DNA from: JAAUUE01 sp943370025
GTDB taxonomy: Bacteria; Cyanobacteriota; Cyanobacteriia; Cyanobacteriales; JAAUUE01
Direction: 5' to 3'
NCBI GenBank assembly: GCA_943370025.1
Contig: CALRPI020000026.1
Location: 1-64,000, forward strand
Length of the DNA stretch: 64,000 nucleotides
The notes under the pieces are model-generated. The model was given only the letters and a program-made list of their open reading frames with translations, was not told the DNA's origin and made no database searches. Below are positions 24,883 to 32,801 of this stretch, piece after piece (within the stretch, counting starts at the first letter, position 1; every line of letters starts with the position of its first letter). A program made the translations under genes and the position numbers.

Positions 24883-24965
24883 AGAGTCTATTGATAAAGG
24901 CGGCTATAAGGTTTGATTTTACGCCCCCTCCGGGGGCGTAAAATCAAACCTTATAAATAACCTCT
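24883..24965. repeat. Family C repeat, copy 2
   Basis: AGAGTCTATTGATAAAGGC, then a long hairpin AAGGTTTGATTTTACGCCCC / GGGGCGTAAAATCAAACCTT, then ATAAATAACCTCT. Confidence 0.8.
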
Positions 24966-25007
24966 AACTTAGTCTAGAAAATTATCAAAATCTTACAATT
25001 TAACATC

Positions 25008-26249
25008 ATGCTGTTTAAAATTATCAAAAGACGCTCTGCCATTATTCTGAGCCTATATTTTGCTCTGACGGCTTTATTTGTAGCCTGTTCTACAAATACT
25101 AATAAAACCGCAACTCCGGTCAATACTGCGGGCACCAGTGCTTCCCCTACTAGTGCGATCGCTATTGGGGTTGCGGTTGCCCAAACTAGTAATGTTTCTT
25201 TGCTCGGACAAGAACAAGTGATTGGAGCCAAGATTGCTGAGAAATATTTCAATGAACAAAAGGGAATCAATGGAACTACCTTTAAAATCGTTCTCCAAGA
25301 TACTGCTGGCGATGAAGCCGGGGCAGTCAATGCCTTTAATACCCTGATTAATCAAGACAAAGTTGTGGGGATTGTGGGACCAACCCTATCTCAACAGGCT
25401 TTTGCGGCTGACCCGATCGCCGATCGAGCCAAGGTTCCCGTTCTCGCCCCTTCTAATACTGCCAAGGGAATCCCCCAAATTGGTGATTATATTGCCAGAG
25501 TTTCTGCCCCTGTCGCTGTAGTTGCCCCCAACGCCGTCAAAGCAGCCTTAAAAATCAATCCCGATATTAAAAAGGTTGCCGTATTCTTTGCCCAGAATGA
25601 TGCTTTCAGTAAATCAGAAACCGAAACTTTCCAAAAAGTAGTCCAAGAAAGTAAGCTAGAGACCGTCACCGTCCAGAAATTTCAAACCACTGATACGGAT
25701 TTTCAAACCCAAGCCACCACCGCCATCAACCTCACCCCTGATCTGGTGATCATCTCTGGACTATCCGCAGATGGCGGCAACCTCGTTAAACAACTCCGGG
25801 AATTAGGCTATAAAGGTTTAATCATTGGCGGCAATGGCTTGAATACCTCTAATATCCTGCCTGTGTGTAAAGCTCTCTGTGATGGGGTATTGATTGCCCA
25901 AGCCTACAGTCCAGAAAAGGAAAGCGCAGTTAATAAAACCTTCCGGGAACTCTACAAAGCCCAAAACAAAAAAGAGCCGCCGCAATTCAGCGCTCAAGCC
26001 TTTACCGCTGTGCAAGTATTTGTTGAAGCTCTTAAGGCTGTAGACACTAAAAATAAAATTGCTAGTCTGCCCTTAGATCAACTCCGCATCCAACTTAACC
26101 AACAAATTTTAGCCGGAAAATATGACACCCCCCTAGGAGAAATTTCCTTTACTCCCGAAGGTGAGGTAGTCCAATCTCAATTCTATGTAGCTCAAATCAA
26201 GATGGATGCCGATGGCAACAATGGCAAATTCAACTTCTTAGCTAACTAG
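25008..26249 (+). CDS. Amino acid ABC transporter, lipoprotein binding protein (LivJ/NatB-like)
   Basis: A type I periplasmic binding protein of 413 residues. The N-terminal lipobox ALFVAC (Cys about 28) marks it as a lipoprotein, and a Thr/Ser-rich linker follows. The ligand-binding core has IAIGVAVAQTSNVSLLGQEQ, GIVGPTLSQQAFAADPIADR (hinge) and APSNTAKGIPQIGDYIARVS, typical of branched-chain or neutral amino acid receptors (NatB-type in cyanobacteria). Genes for two permeases and two ATPases follow in the same direction after a 440-base gap containing repeats. Confidence 0.88.
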   Translation: MLFKIIKRRSAIILSLYFALTALFVACSTNTNKTATPVNTAGTSASPTSAIAIGVAVAQTSNVSLLGQEQVIGAKIAEKYFNEQKGINGTTFKIVLQDTAGDEAGAVNAFNTLINQDKVVGIVGPTLSQQAFAADPIADRAKVPVLAPSNTAKGIPQIGDYIARVSAPVAVVAPNAVKAALKINPDIKKVAVFFAQNDAFSKSETETFQKVVQESKLETVTVQKFQTTDTDFQTQATTAINLTPDLVIISGLSADGGNLVKQLRELGYKGLIIGGNGLNTSNILPVCKALCDGVLIAQAYSPEKESAVNKTFRELYKAQNKKEPPQFSAQAFTAVQVFVEALKAVDTKNKIASLPLDQLRIQLNQQILAGKYDTPLGEISFTPEGEVVQSQFYVAQIKMDADGNNGKFNFLAN

Positions 26250-26262
26250 ATATCGCAATGTT

Positions 26263-26345
26263 AGAGGCTATTTATAAAGTCTGATTTTGCGCCCCCAGCG
26301 GGGGCGCAAAATCAGACCTTCTAGCCACTTTATAAATGACCTCTT
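26263..26345. repeat. Family C repeat, copy 3
   Basis: AGAGGCTATTTATAAAGTC ... TGATTTTGCGCCCCC and GGGGGCGCAAAATCAGACC ... TTTATAAATGACCTCT. Almost identical to the copy at 60532-60613, differing only in the loop. Confidence 0.88.
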
Positions 26346-26474
26346 AGATAATTGCACCTATCAAAGATGGGTGTAATTATCTAATAAAAAATAAATGCTA
26401 CAGGACTTACGAAAAAAAGTTGCTGCTTACTATAGAACCCATTTGATATCTCTTGATTGCAACCAATTATTCTT

Positions 26475-26553
26475 GTAGGATGCTTACGGCTACTGCCTAA
26501 CTCATCAGAATCAGGGAAAGATGAGTTATGGCTGTCGCCTAACACATCCTACG
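26475..26553. repeat. Family G repeat, copy 3 (expanded)
   Basis: GTAGGATGCTTACGGCTACTG at the left and CTGTCGCCTAACACATCCTAC at the right, with an extra nested stem ACTCATC / GATGAGT between them. Lies in the 440-base gap before the permease gene; a family H copy follows at 26585-26608. Confidence 0.7.
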
Positions 26554-26692
26554 TTGAGGATATCAACTGGGGTTTATAGATAGCGTAAGGTGGGCATTGC
26601 CCACCTACCTTCACGGATTATGAATTAATAAAATTAGTAAGAAAATAACCCCAAAATAATCCCAAAATAACCTTAAAACAACTCAGTCAATC

Positions 26693-27643
26693 GTGGATTT
26701 AACTACTTTCCTCCAACAATTTCTTAATGGCTTATCCATTGGCAGTGTTTATGCAATCTTTGCCCTAGGTTATACCTTGATATTTTCGATTTTAGGGATT
26801 ATTAACTTTGCCCACGGCGCAATTTTTACCCTAGGGGCTTATTTTACCTATACCTTGATGGGAGAATCTTTTGGCTTTAATGGCTTACTTGCCAATGCTT
26901 CTCTGCCGATTAAACTTCCTTTTACCCTAGCTTTAATTTTGGGGAGTTTCTTGGCGGGGTTAGTGGGGGTAGCGGTGGAACGTCTGGCTTTTAGACCCTT
27001 GCGCGATCGCCAAGCAGATCCTCTGCTCACAGTGGTTTCTAGTTTGGGTGTTGCCCTAGTGATTGTGAATGTAATTCAATATTTTGTTGGCGCAGAAAAT
27101 TATACATTTCCCGCCAATACCTACGGCAATTTACCTAGCGCCATTAATTTTGGTACTAGCGAAAAACCAATTCCCATCCGCACCGTGCAAATAGTTATCT
27201 TCACAGTATCGATATTTATTTTGGGGATCCTGACTTACTTTATTAATGGGACTAAGTTTGGCAAAGCCATGAAAGCTGTGGCAGAAGACCCAGTTACAGC
27301 TAGCTTACTGGGGATTGATCCAGATTTTTTTATTATGCTGACATTTTTTGTGAGTAGCTTTTTAGCCGGTCTAGCCGGAACCTTAGTTAGTTCTAGTGTC
27401 AGTATTGCTGGTCCCTACTTCGGGATTGCCTTTGGCTTAAAAGGGTTAGCAGTAATTGTCTTAGGCGGTTTGGGGAGCATTCCCGGTGCAGTGCTGGGTG
27501 GCTTATTAATTGGGATTATTGAAGCCTTTGTGCCGGGAGATTTTTCTGCCTATAAAGATGCTGTTGCCTTTGGGATATTGTTTTTTATGTTGTTAGTGAA
27601 ACCCCAAGGTTTACTGGGTAGGCAATTGATTCAAAAAGTTTAG
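26693..27643 (+). CDS. livH: Branched-chain/neutral amino acid ABC permease, LivH type
   Basis: Starts at GTG 26693 (MDLTTFLQQFLNGLSIGSVY), the standard LivH opening. Multiple hydrophobic segments with the conserved ALGYTLIFSILGIINFAHGA, AFRPLRDR and IVLGGLGSIPGAVLGGLLIG blocks. 316 residues, probably eight or more membrane spans. With LivM it forms the channel of the amino acid importer; NatD is the cyanobacterial name for the equivalent subunit. A family B repeat separates it from livM. Confidence 0.92.
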   Translation: MDLTTFLQQFLNGLSIGSVYAIFALGYTLIFSILGIINFAHGAIFTLGAYFTYTLMGESFGFNGLLANASLPIKLPFTLALILGSFLAGLVGVAVERLAFRPLRDRQADPLLTVVSSLGVALVIVNVIQYFVGAENYTFPANTYGNLPSAINFGTSEKPIPIRTVQIVIFTVSIFILGILTYFINGTKFGKAMKAVAEDPVTASLLGIDPDFFIMLTFFVSSFLAGLAGTLVSSSVSIAGPYFGIAFGLKGLAVIVLGGLGSIPGAVLGGLLIGIIEAFVPGDFSAYKDAVAFGILFFMLLVKPQGLLGRQLIQKV

Positions 27644-27658
27644 TATCTGTTGTAATAA

Positions 27659-27743
27659 CTATAGCATTCCTAACTGGTTTGATAGAAACACCCCCAGAGG
27701 GAGTGTTTCTATCAAACCTCAGAAAATAATTTAGGATCGCTAT
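27659..27743. repeat. Family B repeat, copy 3, inside the liv cluster
   Basis: CTATAGCATTCCTAACTGG then hairpin GGTTTGATAGAAACACCC / GGGAGTGTTTCTATCAAACC, ending TTTAGGATCGCTAT. Confidence 0.8.
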
Positions 27744-27770
27744 CAAATAACTAATAATATCGGCAATTTA

Positions 27771-28709
27771 ATGACTGAATTTTTTAATACCTATGGTTCT
27801 CTAATTATCTCGATGGTACTAGGTGCTTTACTAGGGCTATCGCTTTACTTACCCCTGATGAGTGGGCAGTTATCTTTAGCTAGTCCCGGTTTCTATGCTC
27901 TAGGTGGCTATATCGCCGCCATTCTCTCAACGAAGGTTTTTCCCGCCACAACTGGCTTATTTCCCATCCATTTTTTGCTTTTAGAAATGCTCCTAGCGGC
28001 GGTAGTTTCTCTACTGTTAGGTTTGGCGGTGGGGATTCCCTCCCTGCGGCTGCGGGGTATTTATCTGGCGATCGCCACCATTGCCTTTGTGAAAGTGATC
28101 GAGATTCTTTCGCAAAATTTAGAAATTACCGGAGGCGCGATCGGCATTTTTGGAATTCCCCAACCTTTTCAAACTCCCATTGAATATTTATGGGTGGTTT
28201 TGCCTCTACTAATCATGAGTATGATTTTTCTCGATCGCCTAGAAAAAATCCGTGTCGGCAGAGCCTTTATTGCTATTCGGGAAGATGAATTAGCCGCCGA
28301 TGCCATGGGAATTAATCCCACCTACTATAAGGTATTGTCCTTTACCTTAGGAGCCATTCTTGCCGGGATAGTCGGGGCAGTTAGCGCCCATTTTCTGAAT
28401 ACTTGGAACGCTCGTCAAGGTACTTTTGATGCCAGTATTATCTACTTAACTTCTGTATTAATTGGCGGGAATCGGACTTTCATTGGCCCAGTGATTGGCG
28501 GCATGGTGTTTACCGCCCTACCTGAAGTTTTAAGGGCGATGGCTGATATCAATGGATTACCTTTTTGGCTAAGCCAGTTTCTCAAGGATGGGCGGTTAAT
28601 TATCTTTGGATTATTAATAGTGATCGGCACTATCTTTTTTCCTCAAGGGTTAGTAACTCCCGACTTATTTAAAAACTCATTGAAAAGAAAATTGACTACA
28701 CCTAGATAA
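27771..28709 (+). CDS. livM: Branched-chain/neutral amino acid ABC permease, LivM type
   Basis: 312 residues of hydrophobic segments. LVGLGQ-type motif is replaced by SGQLSLASPGFYALGGYIAA; GIPSLRLRGIYLAIATIAF and AIREDELAADAMGINPTYYK are the conserved LivM loops, and LIGGNRTFIGPVIGGMVFTA is near the end. Inner membrane channel partner of the LivH-type protein. One base separates its stop from the ATPase gene, so it is cotranscribed with livG and livF. Confidence 0.92.
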   Translation: MTEFFNTYGSLIISMVLGALLGLSLYLPLMSGQLSLASPGFYALGGYIAAILSTKVFPATTGLFPIHFLLLEMLLAAVVSLLLGLAVGIPSLRLRGIYLAIATIAFVKVIEILSQNLEITGGAIGIFGIPQPFQTPIEYLWVVLPLLIMSMIFLDRLEKIRVGRAFIAIREDELAADAMGINPTYYKVLSFTLGAILAGIVGAVSAHFLNTWNARQGTFDASIIYLTSVLIGGNRTFIGPVIGGMVFTALPEVLRAMADINGLPFWLSQFLKDGRLIIFGLLIVIGTIFFPQGLVTPDLFKNSLKRKLTTPR

Positions 28710-28710
28710 T

Positions 28711-29520
28711 ATGAATCCAGAAAATTCGGTGTCGGTTTCATCAGAAATGCCCCATCAGCTACCCTTGCTAGAAGCTAAGGATCTAACTCGTCATTTTGGC
28801 GGTTTAGTCGCAGTAAATAAGGTATCTTTTACTGTGGCAAGACATGAAATATTTGGGCTAATTGGTCCTAATGGAGCAGGGAAAACCACTTTGTTTAATT
28901 TAATTACTGGATTAATTCAAACCTCCAGTGGTGCGATGCTTTACCAAGGTGAAGATATCTGTAGTTTGCGTCCCTATCAAATTGCCAACAAAGGCATTGC
29001 CCGGACTTTTCAAAATATTCGTTTATTTGGCAATCTATCTGCCCTAGAGAATGTAATTATTGCCCGGCATATTCATACCAAGAGTGGTTTGTTTTCGGGA
29101 ATTATGGGGCTGAATGCCGCCACTAGGTCAGAGCAAAAAGCCAAACAAAAGGCTTTAGAATTATTGGCACTGGTGGGATTAAGCGATCGCCAACAAGAAC
29201 TAGCCAAAAACTTTTCCTACGGAGATCAGCGACGGCTAGAAATCGCTAGAGCCTTGGCTTTAGAACCACAGGTGCTACTTTTAGATGAACCGGCAGCAGG
29301 GATGAATCCCAATGAGAAACATCAACTGAGTGATTTTATTCGGGAAGTGCGGCAGCAATTTGATTTAACAGTAGTCTTAATTGAGCATTCTGTGCCTTTA
29401 GTGATGGGATTATGCGATCGGATTGCAGTGTTAGATTTCGGTCAGTTAATTGCCCTCGGAAATCCTGTGGAAGTCAGGAACGATCGAGCAGTCATAGAAG
29501 CTTATCTGGGAGATGAATAA
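28711..29520 (+). CDS. livG: Branched-chain/neutral amino acid ABC ATPase, LivG type
   Basis: 269 residues. Walker A GPNGAGKTT near 52, RTFQNIRLFGNLSALENV as the Q-loop, FSYGDQRRLEIARALA as the family-specific signature (SYGxQRR rather than LSGGQ), Walker B LLLDEPAAGMNPNE and IEHSVPLVMGLCDRI (switch His). Overlaps livF by eight bases. Confidence 0.93.
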   Translation: MNPENSVSVSSEMPHQLPLLEAKDLTRHFGGLVAVNKVSFTVARHEIFGLIGPNGAGKTTLFNLITGLIQTSSGAMLYQGEDICSLRPYQIANKGIARTFQNIRLFGNLSALENVIIARHIHTKSGLFSGIMGLNAATRSEQKAKQKALELLALVGLSDRQQELAKNFSYGDQRRLEIARALALEPQVLLLDEPAAGMNPNEKHQLSDFIREVRQQFDLTVVLIEHSVPLVMGLCDRIAVLDFGQLIALGNPVEVRNDRAVIEAYLGDE

Positions 29521-30244
29521 TATGCAGCCAGCTAATATCAAATTACTGGAAATCAAGGAGCTATACGTTAATTATGGCGGCATTGAAGCCTTACAAAATA
29601 TCAATTTAGTTGTCTATACTGGGGAAGTAATTACCTTGATTGGGGCAAATGGAGCCGGCAAAAGTACTACATTAAGGGCAATTTCTAAAATAGTTAATCC
29701 CCGTCAAGGTCAGATTATCTACAACGGTCGAGATATTAGCCGCCGCCAAGCCTATGAAATAGTTCGTTTGGGTATTGCCCATAGTCCAGAGGGCAGGAGA
29801 GTTCTGGCACGTCAAACCATTCTGGATAATTTATTATTGGGGGCTTATGTTCGTGCTGACCAGCAACAAATAAAGGCAGATCTAGAACAGCAATTTACCA
29901 TCTTCCCCCGCTTGGCGGAACGCCGCCACCAGGTTGCCGGAACCCTTAGCGGTGGTGAGCAACAAATGTTAGCGATCGCCAGAGCTTTGATGAGTCGTCC
30001 GAGGCTGCTCCTATTAGATGAACCCAGTCTCGGTCTGGCTCCGAATATTGTCCGGGAAATCTTTAAGGTGATCGAAAGTCTCCGCTCAATGGGGGTGACG
30101 ATTCTCTTGGTAGAGCAGAATGCTAATTTAGCTTTGCAAATAGCCGATCGAGGCTATGTTTTAGAAGCTGGAACTATTACCTTAACGGGAGAGGCATCAG
30201 TTTTACTGACAGACGAGCGAGTTAAACAGGCGTATCTGGGCTAA
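29513..30244 (+). CDS. livF: Branched-chain/neutral amino acid ABC ATPase, LivF type
   Basis: 243 residues. Walker A GANGAGKST, signature LSGGEQQMLAIARALM, Walker B LLLDEPSLGLAPN and LVEQNANLALQIADRGYVLE, the LivF-type end. The ATG at 29513 overlaps the end of livG by eight bases; an in-frame ATG at 29522 is a possible alternative start. Last gene of the amino acid importer, followed at once by a nested repeat. Confidence 0.93.
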   Translation: MNNMQPANIKLLEIKELYVNYGGIEALQNINLVVYTGEVITLIGANGAGKSTTLRAISKIVNPRQGQIIYNGRDISRRQAYEIVRLGIAHSPEGRRVLARQTILDNLLLGAYVRADQQQIKADLEQQFTIFPRLAERRHQVAGTLSGGEQQMLAIARALMSRPRLLLLDEPSLGLAPNIVREIFKVIESLRSMGVTILLVEQNANLALQIADRGYVLEAGTITLTGEASVLLTDERVKQAYLG

Positions 30245-30245
30245 C

Positions 30246-30440
30246 TACAGCAATTTGAGAGTGGGTGGCGACAGCCACCCACTCTCAAACCTAACCTTGA
30301 TAAGTATTTGAATAGTTGTATAGCTATCCTAAATGGGTTGAGAACGGCTCTCCCTCCGGGAGAGCCGTTCTCAACCCTCTAAAATTCTAAACTCAAATAG
30401 GATCGCTATAATGTGTCTTATTTGAACGAAAACTGCTGTA
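30246..30440 (+). repeat. Family A repeat, copy 3, split by a family B element
   Basis: Left half TACAGCAATTTGAGAGTGGG ... GATAAGTATTTGAATAGTTG (30246-30318) and right half ATGTGTCTTATTTGAACG ... CTGCTGTA (30411-30440) join to a normal family A unit. A family B element (30319-30410) lies between, bounded by TA on both sides. Confidence 0.85.
30319..30410. repeat. Family B repeat, copy 4, inserted in family A
   Basis: TATAGCTATCCTAAATGGG ... CAAATAGGATCGCTATA, 92 bases. Inner hairpin GGGTTGAGAACGGCTCTCCC / GGGAGAGCCGTTCTCAACCC is perfect. The TA at each edge fits a TA target duplication. Confidence 0.85.
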
Positions 30441-30448
30441 AGTGAAAG

Positions 30449-30934
30449 ATGAAAATAGCTACCTTCACCCTAGGAATGTTAATGCTGGTGACATCAGGCT
30501 TCCCAGTATCAGCGGCACCATGTAAAATTGCTCAAAGCGTTTACCGTGATGCTGATGGCAAAGGTTTTGAACTGGTATTCAGTGCTGCTGGAAATAGGAC
30601 ATCCCACGCTACAGCAACGATCGCTTATCCCCCACAGGGACAACTTTATCAATTTAATGTTGTTCAGAGTAGCGGCTATGGCTCTATTTCCTTAGTAAAT
30701 ATTAATAGCAATGGGAATCGGCTGGAAACGAATAATCGATTAGGAATTAGTTTTTTCGATCAAAATCTTCGAGCTGCCACACCTATATTTTTAGGGGAAG
30801 AAACAGCCGCACCAGAGTATGCCTTTATTAGTGAGTTAGGCGGATATGATTATTATCAAAGAAGAGGTTCTGTTACAGAGAATATGCCACCATTACTAGC
30901 TGATGTGATGTGGGTTCACGATCGCTGTCAATAG
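30449..30934 (+). CDS. Secreted protein of unknown function
   Basis: 161 residues with a clear signal peptide (MKIATFTLGMLMLVTSGFPV, cut after SAA). The mature part is beta-rich: FELVFSAAGNRTSHATATIA, YQFNVVQSSGYGSISLVNIN, NGNRLETNNRLGISFFDQNL. Two cysteines, one near the mature N-terminus and one at the very end (HDRC), could form a disulfide. No family recognised. Lies between the liv cluster and the LRR-LprI gene. Confidence 0.7.
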   Translation: MKIATFTLGMLMLVTSGFPVSAAPCKIAQSVYRDADGKGFELVFSAAGNRTSHATATIAYPPQGQLYQFNVVQSSGYGSISLVNINSNGNRLETNNRLGISFFDQNLRAATPIFLGEETAAPEYAFISELGGYDYYQRRGSVTENMPPLLADVMWVHDRCQ

Positions 30935-30987
30935 TTTTCAGGAAATTTTTAGTCCTGCTCCTGTAGAGATACATAACACCTTATTAA

Positions 30988-31075
30988 AACTTACGCATTT
31001 AGAGGTTTTTGCAGGTGCGGAGCACCTGCAAAAACCTCTAACACTCTAGATAATTCGTGAGCAGTGCGTAAGTCC
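30988..31075. repeat. Family D repeat, copy 2 (both ends present)
   Basis: AACTTACGCATTTAGAGG at the left and CAGTGCGTAAGTCCT at the right give the terminal inverted repeat; the inner hairpin is AGAGGTTTTTGCAGGTGC / GCACCTGCAAAAACCTCT. The most complete member of family D. Confidence 0.85.
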
Positions 31076-31101
31076 TATTTATAAATTCTGAGCTTATCAA
31101 T

Positions 31102-32454
31102 ATGAATGATCGCCCCCGCACTTGGATCGCCAACTTGTTTCTATGGGGAATTTTGCCCCTAGGATTGATTAGTAACATTGTCTCTCCGGTCATGGCATCA
31201 GCACTAACCAGTGCATCATCCTTTAGCCAATGGTGTGAACAGAGGAATACCTTGGGGGCAGAAACCAAGGCAACTATTGAGGCGTTGCTAGTTGCCATTG
31301 GGACTACAGAAACTGGGGTTACGGATTGCCAACAGGCAGAAACTCGTTTGCAGTCAGTGACTAGCTTATCTATGAGTGCTCTTCTCTCCCCTCCTAACTT
31401 AACTACTAATCCTCAGTCTGAAGATACCTCCTGTCTGATTAATCATTTCTCCTGTTTGTCTATTACCTTGCCAACAGTGGTGGATCTACGCCCGGTAGTG
31501 GCGGCAATGCCTAAACTACGTATTCTTAATCTTAGTCATAGCTTGATTCAGAATTTTACCCCCCTGCAAAACTTCTCCCAATTGGAAGAACTAAATCTTT
31601 CCCATACGGGACTAATTGACCTCTCTCCTTTAACTACCCTTTCTACTTTAGTAAAACTGGATATTAGTTTTAATCAAGTTCGGGATATTTCTCCTCTAGC
31701 AGGGTTCGATCGTCTTCAAGAGTTAAATTTCAGAAATAATGCCGTCCAAAATCTTAGCGTTTTAGCTACATTGACTAGTTTGAGAAGCCTAGGACTACGC
31801 GACAACCCCATTGATCCGAAGACCTGTCCTAGTCCATGGGGTGATGCCTGCGATCCCCACACTTATCTGGATCGATCGCAAGCAGCATCAGCAACCACAG
31901 CCTATGCTCAAGATAACGCAATTCCCGGTATTGCAAAACCCTACTGTGCGAACCAATCTCAACTAGGGCTAAATGCTTGTGCTTATCAATGGTCTTTTAT
32001 TACAGAATTCTTTCGAGTAATGATTACAGGCGATCTATCTCAGCAACTTACCCCCGATCTAAGAGATAAGCTGATTGATATTGACAAAAATTGGAGTGAT
32101 TTCCGGCGTAACCACTGCGAAGAACTCAGCGAACCGATTCAGGGCGGATCCGCCTACCCAATGGTTTTCAATAATTGCCTAGCCAAGATGACGAACGATC
32201 GCATTGCCGACCTACAGGGTTGGGGAGAGCCAGGACAAGATGCCGCCCGTGCTAGTTATCGCCTCAGGTCACTAATTGCTGCCTTAGAACTGCCGCCGAT
32301 TAATGCCCAACAGCAGTGGGAACAATATCAGACTCAGCACTGCCAATTTGAAGGACTGCGCTTTCCCGATCGCCCAGACCAAGTAGAGCTATGTCGGCAA
32401 CGCCTCCTCGCCAGCCGCATCCGCCAAGTAGAAGAAATAGGGATGGTTCGCTAG
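31102..32454 (+). CDS. Secreted LRR protein with C-terminal LprI-like domain
   Basis: 450 residues. A signal peptide (LFLWGILPLGLISNIVSPVM) precedes a helical region with a Cys pair (WCEQRN, TDCQQAE), then about five internalin/SDS22-type leucine-rich repeats (LRILNLSHSLIQNFTPLQNF, LDISFNQVRDISPLAGF) capped by a Cys-rich DPKTCPSPWGDACDP. From about residue 295 the protein repeats the LprI-like region of the 23830-24498 gene almost word for word (YCANQSQLGLNACAYQWSF, ELCRQRLLASRIRQVEEI). Likely a surface or periplasmic binding protein made by gene fusion. Confidence 0.72.
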   Translation: MNDRPRTWIANLFLWGILPLGLISNIVSPVMASALTSASSFSQWCEQRNTLGAETKATIEALLVAIGTTETGVTDCQQAETRLQSVTSLSMSALLSPPNLTTNPQSEDTSCLINHFSCLSITLPTVVDLRPVVAAMPKLRILNLSHSLIQNFTPLQNFSQLEELNLSHTGLIDLSPLTTLSTLVKLDISFNQVRDISPLAGFDRLQELNFRNNAVQNLSVLATLTSLRSLGLRDNPIDPKTCPSPWGDACDPHTYLDRSQAASATTAYAQDNAIPGIAKPYCANQSQLGLNACAYQWSFITEFFRVMITGDLSQQLTPDLRDKLIDIDKNWSDFRRNHCEELSEPIQGGSAYPMVFNNCLAKMTNDRIADLQGWGEPGQDAARASYRLRSLIAALELPPINAQQQWEQYQTQHCQFEGLRFPDRPDQVELCRQRLLASRIRQVEEIGMVR

Positions 32455-32801
32455 AAGGTCAGGATTTTGGGTTAAGGGCTTCTGAGCGAAGGGAACATTT
32501 TCGCAATACATGAGGATAATCGATCGAAGATTTGTCCTGGGGTTTGGCTACTTCGGCTTCGCTCAGCATAAATTCGACTTCGCTCAGACAGCGATAACAG
32601 ACAGCGATAATGGTTGCTCAGCTAGCGACAATGGTTGTGGTTTTCGTAAAATGGCATTAGGGGTGTATCTTATCCCGAACTGAGGTTAACTAATACCAAA
32701 TCTGGTTATGATAATGTCCCTACTCTCTGAGTCCGCGCAGGCGGACTTTGTTCTTGTAGCTGCGGTTTTAACCGCCGAGCATAAAACCGAATTCACTTTA
32801 A
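32455..32801. other. Gene-free interval between convergent genes
   Basis: Holds short GAAGTCGAA/CTTCGCTCAG words, a block (TTTCGTAAAATGGCATTAGG) that resembles 18927-18960, and the family E repeat at 32691-32800. No gene seen. Confidence 0.6.
32691..32800. repeat. Family E MITE-like repeat, copy 1
   Basis: TAATACCAAATCTGGTTATG, then AGTCCGCGCAGGCGGACTTT (hairpin) and CTGCGGTTTTAACCGC. Copies at 36172-36295 and 61555-61659. It ends two bases before the stop of the GAF gene. Confidence 0.75.

Larger units (their letters stand above)
24499..25007. other. Gene-free interval with two repeats
   Basis: About 500 bases between the LprI-like gene and the amino acid binding-protein gene. It holds a full family A repeat (24558-24666), a hairpin of GTTGCTTGGGGC / GCCCCAAGCAAC near 24695-24730, and a family C repeat (24883-24965). 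No gene was seen; the promoter of the ABC transporter presumably lies after 24840. Confidence 0.6.

Noticed and set aside
25008..30244. Urea transporter (urtABCDE)
   Set aside because: Gene order is similar, but the binding protein is a 413-residue lipoprotein of LivJ/NatB type and no urease genes lie nearby.
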